Source of the DNA: Oikopleura dioica
Taxonomy: Eukaryota > Chordata > Appendicularia > Copelata > Oikopleuridae
Assembly: GCA_907165135.1 (NCBI GenBank)
Contig: OU015566.1
Location: 12,198,157 to 12,262,156, forward strand
DNA: 64,000 bases
Reading direction: 5' to 3'
Of this stretch, positions 45,433-57,025 are shown one piece after another; the first letter of the stretch is position 1; every line of letters begins with the position of its first letter. Made by a program: the position numbers and the translations under genes. The notes beneath the pieces were generated by a model. That model was given only the letters and a program-made list of their open reading frames with translations, was not told where the DNA came from and did not search any database.

Positions 45433-47346
45433 TGTGCTGATTTTGATTTGGTTGAGAGTTTTCCGTGCCCGGCTAAAATCTTTGACGCGTTAAAAAAAGC
45501 TCTTTTTCATAAAAATCGCAGAAATTTCAGAATGAGGGATGAAGAGTGGCGGGGCCGACAAACATGGGATAGTTCTAGAAATGACTTGAAAACATGGAAG
45601 AGAGCATCACGCGCCCCGCCTACGTGATTTTTCGGGAAAGAACAGAAATTGAAATAGGTTTGAATGAGTGGGTCGAAATTTGTACTGTAAGGTACTGTAC
45701 GTAAGAGAGTATTCTAGAAAATGTCAGGAATTTCCAAATATTAAGATAAAAGAAGAAAACTTTAAAATTTTTCGAAAGTAAGAAAAAAGAGCTCAATAAA
45801 CCTTCCGTATTCGAGTCAAAATGAAAAATTCAAGTCAAAAATAAGCAACTGTGGATCGAAAACAATTGGACAGCTTTCGAGTCAAAATTCTTGTCCGTTG
45901 ATAGTGTATCGTAGTGGTAGTTAAAAGAAGGTCTGAGAATAAGGGAGGCAAAAGTCAAAAGGGGCTAAGGGTGTTAGGTAAAGTCTCTGGGTCTCTAGGT
46001 GAAAATCAGAAAAAAATGAAAATGTGTGCGTCGCTGGTGCAGGTTTGTGGCGAATGAAGGCAAAAACAGAAATTTTTCTCTGGATCTGATTGGCACCGGC
46101 GTCTGAGAGGCCACGCGAGGCGCTCGAAAAAATCGGAAAACAACACTTCCGAAAATGAAAGCATTTGAACTCGAGTTTTCGTGGATTTTGCTTTTCTGAT
46201 TCCATCTAACGGACGAATAAATGGCGAAAATAAAATGACAACGATGTGCTCTCTTATCAAGAATGCGCGGCGCGACACACGTGATCTGAGTCATTTCTGA
46301 TAAAAACGGAGAAGATTTCAATTTTCGACGCTAATGAATCATCTCTTGAAAAACTAATCATCACAAAATGCTAGAAATTGTTCAATAAAACGTCTTTTTT
46401 TACGGCTAGAAATGTTCCTCCTTCATTGATAAAGTGATTAATTCACTTTTCCTAACCCTTATCATTTTGAACACTCTCTTACATTACCGAAACGAGGACA
46501 GTTAGCGGGGGTCTCTTCGGCGAATTTTTGAAAAATGAGGATAGGTGCGCCGGTTTTGTGAAATAATCGCGAAATCTAGAAATCGTTGTCTTTCTCGAAA
46601 ATTATGAAAAACGTCTCTCAACTGGTTTTTCTTGCGCATTCACAATCAAGCAGTGAATGAAGTCTTTAGACTGATAAACTCTATCAGCCTTAACTATCAA
46701 ATAAAATTGATCAAAATCGAGAATGATGATGTAAAAAACATCTTTCTTCCTTGATTTCAGCTTTCTTCGGGCTTTTCAGCGGTGTTTTTTTGGATTTTCT
46801 TCTAATGAGATGGACGCTTGTGATAGTATATGTCCTGTGTGCCCAAAGATAATACTGTTTGGTAGGGCGAGTGCGATTCTCGGATCGGCGATCGATTTGC
46901 TGCAGAATAGGCGGCGCCGCGGCGCCACCAACGAGGAGAATCATCCCTTTTCTGTTCACTCCTTTGCGAACATCTCCCACAAGAGAAATGGAATGAGACT
47001 GAAGAGAGTCTTTGCAACATTTGGTGAGTTACATAACTCGTTTATCAAGTTCTGAGGATCAGACTCTGAGCAAATTTTTCTTGAAAGCAATAAGCACACT
47101 TTGAATACTATAATTGTTATTTTATTATATTCAATAAAGATTTTTTGCTTCAATCAAAGGCGATTATCTAAGAAAAAAATTATTGAAATCTTTAGTGAAT
47201 GGAAAAATCCGTACAACTAATCGTAAAATTCCATTTCAATATACTGAAAACAATCAGATACCATGCCATCGACAATTGAATAATTGAAACCAGTGTCACA
47301 TTAATATCAACGACAGCAGTTAATATTAAGTTTCAGCTACTTTCAG
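45433..47346. other. upstream region of Argonaute and 5' region of PTPRN-like gene
   Basis: No secure gene. An ATG-initiated minus frame of 94 codons ends at 45921 (starts MESEKQNPRKLEF) but has low-complexity Phe/Ser content and no support. A plus-strand ATG frame at 46811 (MDACDSICPVCPK) ends at a good donor (GTGAGT at 47022) but is out of phase with the next exon. It might be an untranslated or alternative first exon. Confidence 0.35.
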
Positions 47347-50300
47347 CGCCGCGGAGGCGCGCGGCTGTCGGATTTTGGATAACTGTGCAGCAACAGAAGT
47401 TTGTATATGGACTCAAGCAAATCCTGCTGGTGCTTGTCTCCCTCTTTCAAAGTAAAACAAATCAGCCCTAAACATTAACTATCGAAAATTCAGTCGTAAA
47501 CGAGACCAGGAACTCTATCAACCTGGCTACCCAAATATTCATGATGCAGAAAGCGAATATCAACGGCAATTGGAAAGAAGACGCAAAGAATTGCTCAAGA
47601 AACAGGTACATAAAAAATTTTCTTTTTGAACCTGACATGTGGATGATTTTTAAATTAATGATATGCCTGCGCGTAATTTATATTCTGTCGGTAATGACGT
47701 CAAAAAAATCAAGGCTTTCATTAGCTTCTTATTCTTCCTTTTTGTGCCAGTGACAGGGTATTATCCTGCATAATATATGCGTGGGATAAATATACTAATA
47801 ACACTTTAATACTGTATTCAGCTAGAAAAGCGGGAGCTTGCACGACTTGTCCAAGAATACAGACGATCCCCGCCAGATTACGAGGATCAATCGACTTCCA
47901 ATGGTGGCGGCCTCTTTTGGGACTCATCGGAGCCAAGTATGTTCAAGACAGACTAATTTAAATGAGAAAAATAAGTGTCCAAATTATTTTGCTCTAAAAT
48001 ATTCATAAAGTTCGTTTCTCTCGAGACTTTAATAAGATACAGTGGTGAATCCTCGATTGGGAAGGTCACTTTGACTTGCCGCTTCCCAATCGAGGATTCG
48101 GTCCGCACCGCACTTCTCTAGAGATTGGCTTGCTATATGCGCTGCCGCTTCCCAATCGAGGATTCAGCGCGTCCTTCCCAATCGAGGATTCACCACTGTA
48201 CTTTAGAATCCGATTTCAAATCCTTTCAAAGCGAATCATATCAAGTCAACGGCGGGCCAGAGCATATAAAAGTAAGTCCTGTTTCCATCAGATCTGCTAA
48301 TTGACGCTGTAAATGTGTCAAAGGTATCGATTTATTTTTGATCATGTCCAGTGTCAATCGGGCGGGACACTGTCGTCTTCTATCTTGCATCGTCTTTAAT
48401 TTTCCTTGATTAATCATACACCTAGGTGAGCACCGATGACAATGGCAAAATAAATAATTATGAGACGAACATTAACCCTGATGGTACTGTCGAACGCGTT
48501 ACGGAGCCAGAAGAAGTTCTTGAACCAATGCCCATGCCAGGAATGGTTCATCTTTAGTTACAGTCGTTCCGTAATAGATGCATTTTAAACCACAACAAGC
48601 AAAACGCGTGGCGGATCCAGAACTCCAGAAGGACATTGACCGACTCGATTTGTTTGCAATCAAGGAAGAGAAACGCGCAATGATCCTCACCTTCGGCGCT
48701 GGTGGACTCCTCTGCGCCGTTCTCGTCATTTCCGGATTGACTCTTTTCGCAACCCGACGCAAGAAACAACCTCCAATGGACTTCCCAGCAGGAGATTACG
48801 AACAGCTTTGTCGACAACATTTTGCAGCGAAGGAGTCCCAGGAGATTTCGCCATCAGATTGGTCTGATAGCAAAGATGGATTTCGTGAGTTTGAACCGTT
48901 CTCATCAAGAACTAACGGTTCATTTACAGTGCCGAACGACGAACTTACGGTAGAACAAGCTCGGTCCCTCTTAGCCGCCTCAACAGACGATAATGCAATC
49001 CGAAGCGCCTGGCGTGACGCTAATTCTTCGCCTAGGTACGTTACCCAGAATTTCTTGCATAGGCCACTTTCTCCTTTGTATCATGAATTATTACTGGATA
49101 AAACACTTTGTTCAGCGATGAGTCGACTAATGGAGGCGGAGAGCATCCTGGCAAAGATCGGGATCCTGGATACCTGCCATACGAAAGCAACAGATTCAAG
49201 TTCAAGCAGAGGTAAAATCGATTCAGTCAAAGCCATTTTTATCCGTATTCCCAGTGATTTGTACTACAACGCGTCGAATGTGAAACTTGCTGACGACAGT
49301 TGGCTCCTGTCGCAATCTCCGTTGCCAGGCCAACTGTCGGAATTCTGGACAATGATTTGGGAGAGCGAGCGAACAGGTAAAGCCCCCATCTGCAGAATAA
49401 GACCGCTCATCCCTTAAGGGACCTTGTCGAGCAAACTTTTGCGCAACTTCACGAGCGCTTCATTCAGTTTCGACTTGAGATATTTTGAAAATTCTTTTTG
49501 ATGACATAATCTACGGACACTCCTCTTTCCTATCCAGTTTTCAGCTTTTCTTTATCATCTGTAATTCAGTCGCTATGGCCGAAAAGAGAAGTTCAACTTC
49601 AAAGGGATTCAGCACTTTCATTTTTCAAGATATTAAATTATAATTACATTCACCGGAAAGCCCAGACAATTCTCTACAAAACTTCGCTTATGGGGTTATG
49701 ATAACAATAACCTGTCGAGATCAAGGCAATCTTTTCCGGACTGGATCGGTTCCACAGCGGGCGTTCGCGCTGCGCGAGGCATTATTTTGGCTTGTTTGCA
49801 CATGATTCCCGCAAAGCGCGCGCTAATAGCTCCGGATTACTGATTCTTACCGCTCATTCAATGATTCTCATTAAACCCCATGAGCGAATTTTTGTAGAGA
49901 ATTGTCTGGGCTTTCCCGTGAATGTAATTATAATTTAATATCTTGAAAAATGAGAGTGCTGAATCCCTTTGAAGTTGACCTTCTCTTTTTGGCCATAGCG
50001 ACTGAATTACAAATGATAAAGAAAAGCTGAAAACTGGATAAGAATAAGGAGTGCCCGTAGATTATGTCACTAAGAAGAATTTTCAAAATATCTCTAGTAA
50101 AAAATGAATGAAGCGCTCGTGAAGTTGCGCAAAAATTTGCTCGACAAGGTCCCTTAATATTCAGCACTGATCCTACTTTCACCACTGCAAGAGGATGGCA
50201 TGCCGCAATCTGCCAGATTCTGGCCTAATGAGGGGGCTGAGTTGCATGGCGGTATTGAGGTCAATTTGGTGACGGAGCATGTTTGGTGTCGAGAGTTCCT

Positions 50301-50777
50301 TGTCCGATCTCTTTATCTCAGACAGGTAAGTGAAAGATCTTCGCCAAAAATGAAGGTTTCTTCATCTCAGATCGAAACTGGCGAAACTCGAACTGTGACT
50401 CTTCTCCACTACCTCGGCTGGCCTCTCAATTCCACTCCACCATCCGCGAAGCGTTTGCTTGAATTCCGTCGCAAGGCGCGTCGCGCAGGATCGCCTGTCG
50501 TCATCTGTCCCGACGGAGCTTCTCGATCTGGTGCTTACTGTCTCATCGACTCAATCATTTCGGCATATTCCAAGGGAAAAGAACCCAAGCCAGCTGAGCT
50601 TCTTTCCGCGCTCAGAGATCAACGCATGAAGGAACGGATTTTGACGCGTTTAACCTTTTGAACCCGTCGATAAAGTTCAGCTCCGAATCCGCCAAAAAGT
50701 CGATACGCACCGAATCTCAGCTCAACTTCGTCATCGAGGCCATGGGAGAAGCCGCCGAGTCCGCCCTACAGAATTAA
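47347..50777 (+). CDS. IA-2/phogrin-like receptor pseudophosphatase (PTPRN family)
   Basis: Dense-core-vesicle membrane protein family. The first visible exon has GCRILDNCAATEVCIW and ACLPL, matching the cysteine spacing of the IA-2 N-terminal RESP18-like domain. A basic RKRD site and a charged coiled region (QRQLERRRKELLKKQ) follow. The transmembrane helix is near 48690-48750 (FGAGGLLCAVLVISGLTLF). The cytosolic PTP domain has LYYNASNVKL, LSQSPLPGQLSEFWTMIWE, ILLSPLQEDG, VNLVTEHVWCREFLVRS and LGWPLNSTP. The signature is ICPDGASRSG, with Asp where active PTPs have Ala. The WPD loop lacks its Asp, so the domain should be inactive, as in IA-2. The model needs GA-AG introns at 48541-48599 (removing an in-frame TAG) and 50632-50675. 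The 5' exon with the signal peptide was not found. A fold-back MITE occupies the intron at 49377-50167. Confidence 0.85.
48040..48198. mobile_element. 159-bp TA-flanked MITE (Tc1/mariner-type ends)
   Basis: CAGTGGTGAATCCTCGATTG at the left and its complement CAATCGAGGATTCACCACTG at the right are inverted termini flanked by TA on both sides. The motif CCCAATCGAGGATTC occurs twice more inside (about 48086 and 48150). It lies in an intron of the PTPRN-like gene. Confidence 0.85.
49418..50153. mobile_element. 736-bp fold-back element flanked by TTAA
   Basis: GGGACCTTGTCGAGCAAA begins the element and TTTGCTCGACAAGGTCCC ends it. The two halves are near-perfect inverted copies over about 270 bp each, with a short GC-rich centre. 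TTAA flanks both ends (49414-49417, 50154-50157). It sits inside one intron of the PTPRN-like gene. Confidence 0.9.
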
Positions 50778-51038
50778 TTATAAAAATGACTGCTGGCTAG
50801 TCAGAAAAACGCTTTTCACGAAATTACAGCGCTTCTAGCGAACGCCGTTTCGCGTCATTTTTTGTAGATAAACCCATTCTTTTCATTTTTATACTCAGTT
50901 TTTAAATCTTGCTTTTGCGCGACCATTCATTTCGATGCGACCATTCTTTCTTCAAAAATTTTTCAATCCACTTCGACTTGTTTCTCATCGAAAGAAAACA
51001 GGTTGAAGGGATGCATATTTTTTAAAGAGCCTCTCCCG

Positions 51039-51462
51039 CAGGGTCCGATAATTTGAGCTCACGCTAAAACTCCACGAAACAAAGCTTGAGAACTCAGTTT
51101 TTAAATTGGAGTTTTGAGAAACTCAGAGATGAGAGCTCGCGTGAGAAATCAAATTTTGTGGTGGCGCTCGCGATCCACGAGCCAGTCAAGGCGGGGTGGA
51201 CGATTTTTGTAAGTGCGCAGCCTTACGCAACACGCCTACGATATGCTGTGGCTGCGCCGACTCGCCGCCAGGCCAACCGGCGGGCCAATCCGCGCGCTCG
51301 CTCAAACGGAGTTTTTGAAAACTCATGAGATTTCCCTGCTCTCAAGCAAAATCTCAGAAAATCTCCAAATGATTTCTCAAGTCGAACTGAGTTCTCAATT
51401 TGAGAAAATCGAGAACTCAGCCAAAAATGAGTTTTATCGTGAGCTCAAATTATCGGACCCTG
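51039..51462. mobile_element. 424-bp hAT-type MITE with exact 8-bp duplication
   Basis: CAGGGTCCGATAATTTGAGC at the left and GCTCAAATTATCGGACCCTG at the right are inverted termini. CTCTCCCG flanks both ends exactly (51031-51038 and 51463-51470). The interior is rich in GAGTTTT and GAGAACTC words and has no transposase frame. Confidence 0.9.
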
Positions 51463-51756
51463 CTCTCCCGTCTGGTTTTTCTTCAATCCTGGTTTACCTA
51501 TTTTCAATTTATTCACATTTCAGAAGAGCATTTCCCACTTCACAAAGCACTATCGACTACCTATTAATTTATTTCAGAGCTACCGTCCTTCTCAACGAGA
51601 CTTCTGCAATAAGTACTGTTGAGAGGCGGACACGTGACCTCCTCCTACTCTTGCCATTTAGCACTTCACATAAAGACTGTATAGTTAAATTATTCATTTT
51701 ACCGTGTTTTCTCCAGCCAAAAGCCAATCTCCGAAGACGATCGAACATACATAACT

Positions 51757-51801
51757 GATCATATACTGTATATCATATACAGTATATAATATACAGTATA
51801 T
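51757..51801. repeat. ATATACTGTATAT palindromic tract
   Basis: Overlapping copies of ATATACTGTATAT and its complement (ATATACAGTATAT) alternate over 45 bp, forming a short self-complementary AT-rich tract. Confidence 0.75.
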
Positions 51802-53211
51802 GCATATAGGAGCTATCTTTTGGGGGATTAGCTTTTGACGGGTTTTAATTTCTCTTTAGTGGAAACTGTGCAATAAGTCCCTCAAAAATCTGGCGATAGA
51901 TACAACTGAAAGCGCATTTTTTTCAGAACTTATCTATTAGCATGCGTAGCGCGAATCCGAAAACATAAAAAATACAAAAATCGAAACCTATAAATTCTTC
52001 AAATTAAACCTGTTCTGCGAAAAAGTTCATCTGGCGTCATCGAGACTAATTTTTAATAAATTCCATTTCCATGAAATTTCGCGGTCTCAAAATAATTTTA
52101 ATTTATTGAAGAAATAATTAGCTAGATATCAAATACGAAGGTATCTTTTTATTGGATTCTGAAGTGCTTTCTCAGACGTCAGTCGTCTCCATCTCAAGAT
52201 TTTTCATCAGACTCTTTGGTGAATAAGCTGTTCAATAACACAATTAAACCATTTGGGTAACAACTGATTCAAGAGCCGTGTCTCGAGGTAAAAATTTCCG
52301 AATCCACCTTTGGTCTTTTTAGCATTTTCAACATTCAGCGAGTAGCAAGCTTTAAGATGGGCTTTTCATGCGTTATTACTGAATCCTGTAATTAGAAAAA
52401 ACCCCTTCCTGAGCAAATAATCGACTGAGCATCTGTTTGAGTTACTGCATCTCTTCTCCGGCCACCTGTAGATCCTCAAATAATAGTCAAAATTTTACTT
52501 TTATCGAGCAGCGAGCTCTTACCTCTGCTTGCTGTTCTTGCTTTCGATTTTGCATTTAAATTTTGCAGACGTTCCAGAAGGGTTGTATTTAGTTCCAAAT
52601 ATGAGGGTTCAAGCGTGATTGAAAGAAAGAAAAGTGCTCATGAAAAAAATAGCATAAAAAATTAGTGAAAAAATATAAAGAAAATCGGAATTGGGGCAAG
52701 TCGTCTTTTGCGTAAAAGCATGAATTGCGCCATAAAGGAAAGAAGCTTTGCCGGAAATCTCGATTTTTTCAAAATTTCGTGCTTGGTGAAGTCTGATTTG
52801 TTTTTTTTAAATCGACTCAATTTGAACCCTATTTGGCGAAATCTTCATGTTCAACTCTAACCAAGAAATTTCCATTTCACTCCAAAACTCTTTCGCATTA
52901 CCTTTTATATCGCCTTTGAGCTTTTCAGTGTCCTTCTCAACCATTCTTTCAAAGGGAAACAAAAATTCTCACTCTTGTTCAAATCTTAGGCACGATTTAT
53001 TTCAATTGTATTGAAATTGAATATTTGTCGAGGATATTTAAATAGGAGAATTAAATTTCTTCAGATGCAGTTCCGGCAGTAGAATAAATTGAAACTGTTT
53101 GCTCTAAGGATTTTTAAAGGAATGGTACATGTTTGGATAAAGACATGTTTGACAGATCACATGATCCTGTACCAGAAGATTCTCCCAAGATATGGACAAA
53201 TACATACGTTT

Positions 53212-54233
53212 TTAAAAGATCTGTTTATTACGAAAAAATTGTTTCTTCAGATATTTTTCTTTCCAGGAGCGACAGGGTTTTCTTTCTTTCGCTTTGATTC
53301 TAAATGAACCGATCAGAAAAGTTACTTGAAAAGATAAAAATTTACCGTAGCGCTTGTAGCTGTAAAGAGGCATAAAAGAGTCGAGGAAACCAACGTCTTC
53401 GGTCAGATTCGGAAGAATATAAAGATGATGGCGGCCCAGAGAAAGAAGCCAAATTGCCCAGTAAATTAGGCTTCGCAAAAGGCAGAGGCCGAGGCAAAGT
53501 CCAAGAAAGCCTGTTCCACCAAGGCCAAGATAGTAACCAACTATTTTTGGCTCGAAAACGTCTTTGAATACCACTCTTTTCCTTAGAGTCTGGGATTTGA
53601 TTTTGAGTCCGATCCTTGTCTAGTCTTCTCTGGCCAGATTGGGTACATAACAAAAGTCAAAGAACCAAAAATGGCAAGTATGGCATACAATAAATCGTAT
53701 CGACTTGGCGGGTGATAGTTCCACATGTAAAACTCCTCGGCCGAATCTAAAATTTGTCTTACATACAGCATGCTTCATGAATCGTTAAAATTTTACCTTC
53801 AAAGGGTGGTTGCTCTTCGACATTCAATAAGAGTCTATATTTTTTCTTCGATAACTGCTTTTTCGATATATTTTCTTTAGTAATCTTGTACTCTTTATGG
53901 ACGCGGAGAAAAGTCCCAAGCGACATGATAAAACTAATAACGGCTATGCAGTTTTCTCGCGATTGAAATCCATTTGGACGTCCCCAAATTTCGCTTTCCA
54001 TAATTGCATCTATAATTTGCTTGCCACTAAAGTACTCGACCTGGCCATCTAGATTTTCAATTTTCTTCCCGGTATTAGCTTCGAAAAACTTGAGAAACAA
54101 TTAATTGAAATGCAGTACCTCTGACAGACGCTCTCTTGTATTTGAAGCTGTAGCGAAGCCAGTACATCATCTGCTCTTGTCTTTTGTTCATTTTGTACTC
54201 ATCCGTATTTTCTTGCCCTTCGTTTTCTGTCAT
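53212..54233 (-). CDS. SEC62: SEC62, ER translocon subunit
   Basis: Integral ER membrane protein that works with Sec61/Sec63 in post-translational import. ATG at 54233 gives MTENEGQENTDEYKMNK, with a possible earlier ATG at 54266. The N-terminal cytosolic domain includes QVEYFSGKQIIDAIMESE and RENCIAVISFI, matching the Sec62 VDYF-SKAVDCLL pattern. The lumen-facing stretch is FYMWNYHPPSRYDLLYAI. Two transmembrane helices follow (ILAIFGSLTFVMYPIWP and LGLCLGLCLLRSLIYWAIW). The family signature is GRHHLYILPNLTEDVGFLD, then SFMPLYSYK. The C-terminal tail drawn here is basic and short. AATAAA at 53229-53224 lies just inside it, so an earlier stop after an unseen splice is possible. It lies about 180 bp downstream of HEXD on the same strand, perhaps co-transcribed. 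Confidence 0.9.
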
Positions 54234-54415
54234 TTTTAAACCTTTCTCTCGATGAAATGATGACATTGGATTAAAATAAATGATCGTTATTGAAATTGCT
54301 CTAGAGAAAATAGACCAATTTTTTGACTTTATATTACATCTGTATTGGTATGAGACTGTTACAGTGGTGAATATAGGATTTCGTTTGGCAGTAAATAAAA
54401 AAAAATGATTTACAG

Positions 54416-56808
54416 TTATCTTTGGTCCGTATTTAAAATATCTTGAACTTGAGAATTGAGCGAGGAGAGCTCCCTCTTGACTGGTTCTAAATGTTCTTCT
54501 AAAAATTCTGCTATCGTGTCGTAATAATAGATGTCTATAAACAGCTAGGTGGAGGGTTTTGATTTGATTTTACCTTGAAGATTTTCTTCTATCGCTTTTT
54601 TATGCTTTTCAATCTGCGTGAGTTGTACAGTTACTGCAAGTTTTATATCTTTGATAGGCATAACATCTGCTATCGTTTCTTTCGTGTGGTATTCGGTTAA
54701 ATAAAGTTTTATCTAAAAAAAAAGGTTGGTAAATATTTCAAAGTGAGATTCGCCTTACGTTTTTGCCCTCAAGTACTCGCCGGGCATCATAAAGCTGATT
54801 TTCTAAATTTTGAACTGCGAGCCAAGCTTTGCTTCCTGGAAATTCACCGCCGACGGGAGGGAGCGGTCTGGGCCAGGACATGTCTGGTAAGGCGCCTCCT
54901 CGGAGACCGATGGCTTTGGCAGCGTTGTAGGTTGTCAGGGTCGATATTTCTCCAGCTGAAAAATAAATATCTGATACCCTTTTGGTTAAGATTACCTTTC
55001 ATTCCGATGAGACAAGAAATCATGCTGGGGATACAAACTGGAAGCAGTTCTGAGAGACTACTCGAATGATGACTTCGAGAGTTTCCCATAATTACTGTCC
55101 CTTTTACTGGAACGCGTTTTTGAGAAACTGTTTTGGCGAGATTGAGGATTTCGTTGATGTTTTTCACGTGTTCCATGATATTAGGAATTGACCGACTTTC
55201 AATGGTTCATATTATTCTTCAGCTAAATTATTAGTAACATTTTCGAACCGTTCCTAGAATGGGCTGTTCCCTTGAACGATCCAGCAAGAAAAACGCCGGG
55301 GAAGAGTCTCCCGAAATCAGGTAATGCCAGGTCGTCGAAATCAAGATTCTTGTCCTTGTATGACTCCATCATTATATAAACATTTTTGTGAACGCCGGAA
55401 AGAGCCAGAGCTTCTTGTGGGACGGTCATCAGAATGTTGCCCCAAATTATGACATTCTTGTGGGTCCGCGACTTTACTTGATCAACGAGTCGAGCGACGT
55501 AGTCAAGGTATAATTCTTGTGGACTTTTTTCATGTCTTTTTCAGGGTTGAAAGATTTTTGTGTCCGTCGAAGACTTTGGAGTGTATTGAACCCTTTTCCT
55601 ATGCATCCACTGTTTCGCTAAAAGTGACCAACCAAGCATTTCCGGCTCTCTGGCTCCAATATGAATAAACTTTGAATTCGGATGCAGCTCGGCTACTTGC
55701 TCAGCCAACTGCGCTGCGATGATTTCCGAGCCTTCATGCAAAGGAGAGATCATTTCTGAGAAATGGCTCATTTCTCTGTACTTTTTGAAACTCTGGTCTT
55801 TGAGTAAAAAGTCCAGATCATCGAAGAGAGAGATGTATGGGATAACTGTCAAGTTGTTGTTGCTTGCTGCCGTGTTGATGCGCTTTATGTCATCAACAGA
55901 ATAGGAAAACTGCTTGCTCTTGATCTTTTCGAAATCGCCAGAAAACGGGAAAGAATCTTCGTATTCGATGATGAGTCCAGTTGCGCCCCATTCCGCGATC
56001 TTTGCGAAAAGCTCCTCCAAATAGGATGGTTTCATTGGAGCACCTTTCAGGTCGATGTGAACGAGTCGTTCAGAGTTTAGTGGATCGAAGTTTTGTGGCT
56101 TAGAAATAACTTCGTTGATGATATCAAAACTGAGGTCTGTATCCTTTTGTTTCTCAAAGCTCAAGTCTTGCGGTGACTTGGGCTTTGGGACTACCGCTTC
56201 TTCTGGATTTTGTTCCATTTCCCACGATGCAGGGAGAGCTTCTTCTTCATTTTCGAACGACAATTCTCCTCGTTTTTGATCGGCTTTCGCTTTGATTTCA
56301 TCCCACGAAAGATCATTCACTGGCTGTGAATTTTGCTGGTTTGAAAGCTCTTCGAGTTCCTTGAGCTGTTCTTCTGCCGAAGGCTGATCGGGGTAGAGAA
56401 CATGATCTGGCCCTTTGTTTGTTTCGATTGGTGAGAGGTCTGGAAGCTTTGGAATCGCGTATTCTGGCTGGGGAATGTGCCCGATAAATTCAAGCTCTTC
56501 GATCGTTGCTTCATTGAGTCGGTTTTTTTGTTCAAAATATTTCTCCAGCCAGTTGTAAGTGAACAAAGTCATGGCAATGGCGGTAATAACGATTCCGAAG
56601 AAAAATTGACGGATTGTGTCTGAATTTAAAACGTTAGAATGCTTCTAAATGATTCCTAAAAGAATTCTAGAGCGTGTTTTCTAAATGGCATTGAAAGGCT
56701 TTGCACTGAGCTAGTTGAACGTGATTGATATTTTGACTTTTGCGAGGTAACTCCGTGGAGCGTGAGCTGAGTCACAACTTACATAAATTCACCGTCCCCA
56801 TTTTTCAT
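54416..56808 (-). CDS. HEXD: hexosaminidase D-like GH20 protein, membrane anchored
   Basis: Exon 1 (56808 to about 56793) encodes MKNGD and joins in phase to a hydrophobic anchor (QFFFGIVITAIAMTLF). A long acidic linker with repeated LSFE/LSFD phrases leads to the GH20 barrel near 56070: RLVHIDLKGAPMKPSYLEEL and LIIEYEDSFPFSG, matching HEXD. Later parts include FHIGAREPEMLG, KNVIIWGNILM, FLAGSFKGTAHS and KGTVIMGNSRSHHSSSL. The C-terminal region is helical and charged (EKHKKAIEENLQ). In HEXD the catalytic pair lies in HIGCDE. Here the motif is HIGARE, so the Asp that assists the substrate acetamido group is Arg while Glu is kept. Activity is therefore doubtful. Stop 54418-54416; SEC62 follows on the same strand. 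Confidence 0.85.
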
Positions 56809-57025
56809 TGTTTTCTTTTTCGCTCTCCAAGATTCCGGCTCAGATCAACTTCAACAATCTCTGCATTTTCCTTTCAGAGACATAAAAAACGAAGATTTGA
56901 AGATTTCTATTAACAAAAATAGAACTTGTGAATGGCGTGACCGCGGGCAAAGTTGCGTTAGAAATTTTTCGCCGAGGAGGAAGGGCTGGAGCTGAGAAAA
57001 TCGTCGAGAAAACCGCGAAACGGTT
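56809..57025. promoter_or_regulatory. short divergent promoter between HEXD and a small membrane protein
   Basis: Only 217 bp separate the two divergent start codons, so a shared bidirectional promoter is likely. TTTCCTTTCAG at 56867-56877 is an acceptor-like site for the plus-strand gene and could receive a spliced leader. Confidence 0.4.

Larger units (their letters stand above)
50778..53211. other. intergenic, gene-poor
   Basis: No coding gene is supported. Contents: one 424-bp hAT-type MITE (51039-51462) and an AT-rich palindromic run near 51757-51801. The rest is AT-rich sequence with no clear signal. Confidence 0.45.

Noticed and set aside
46711-47020. Minus-strand Arg/Ser-rich frames resembling splicing factors
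   Set aside because: They start at non-ATG codons and have no splice sites. The plus strand here has an equally open ATG frame with a good donor, so neither is secure.
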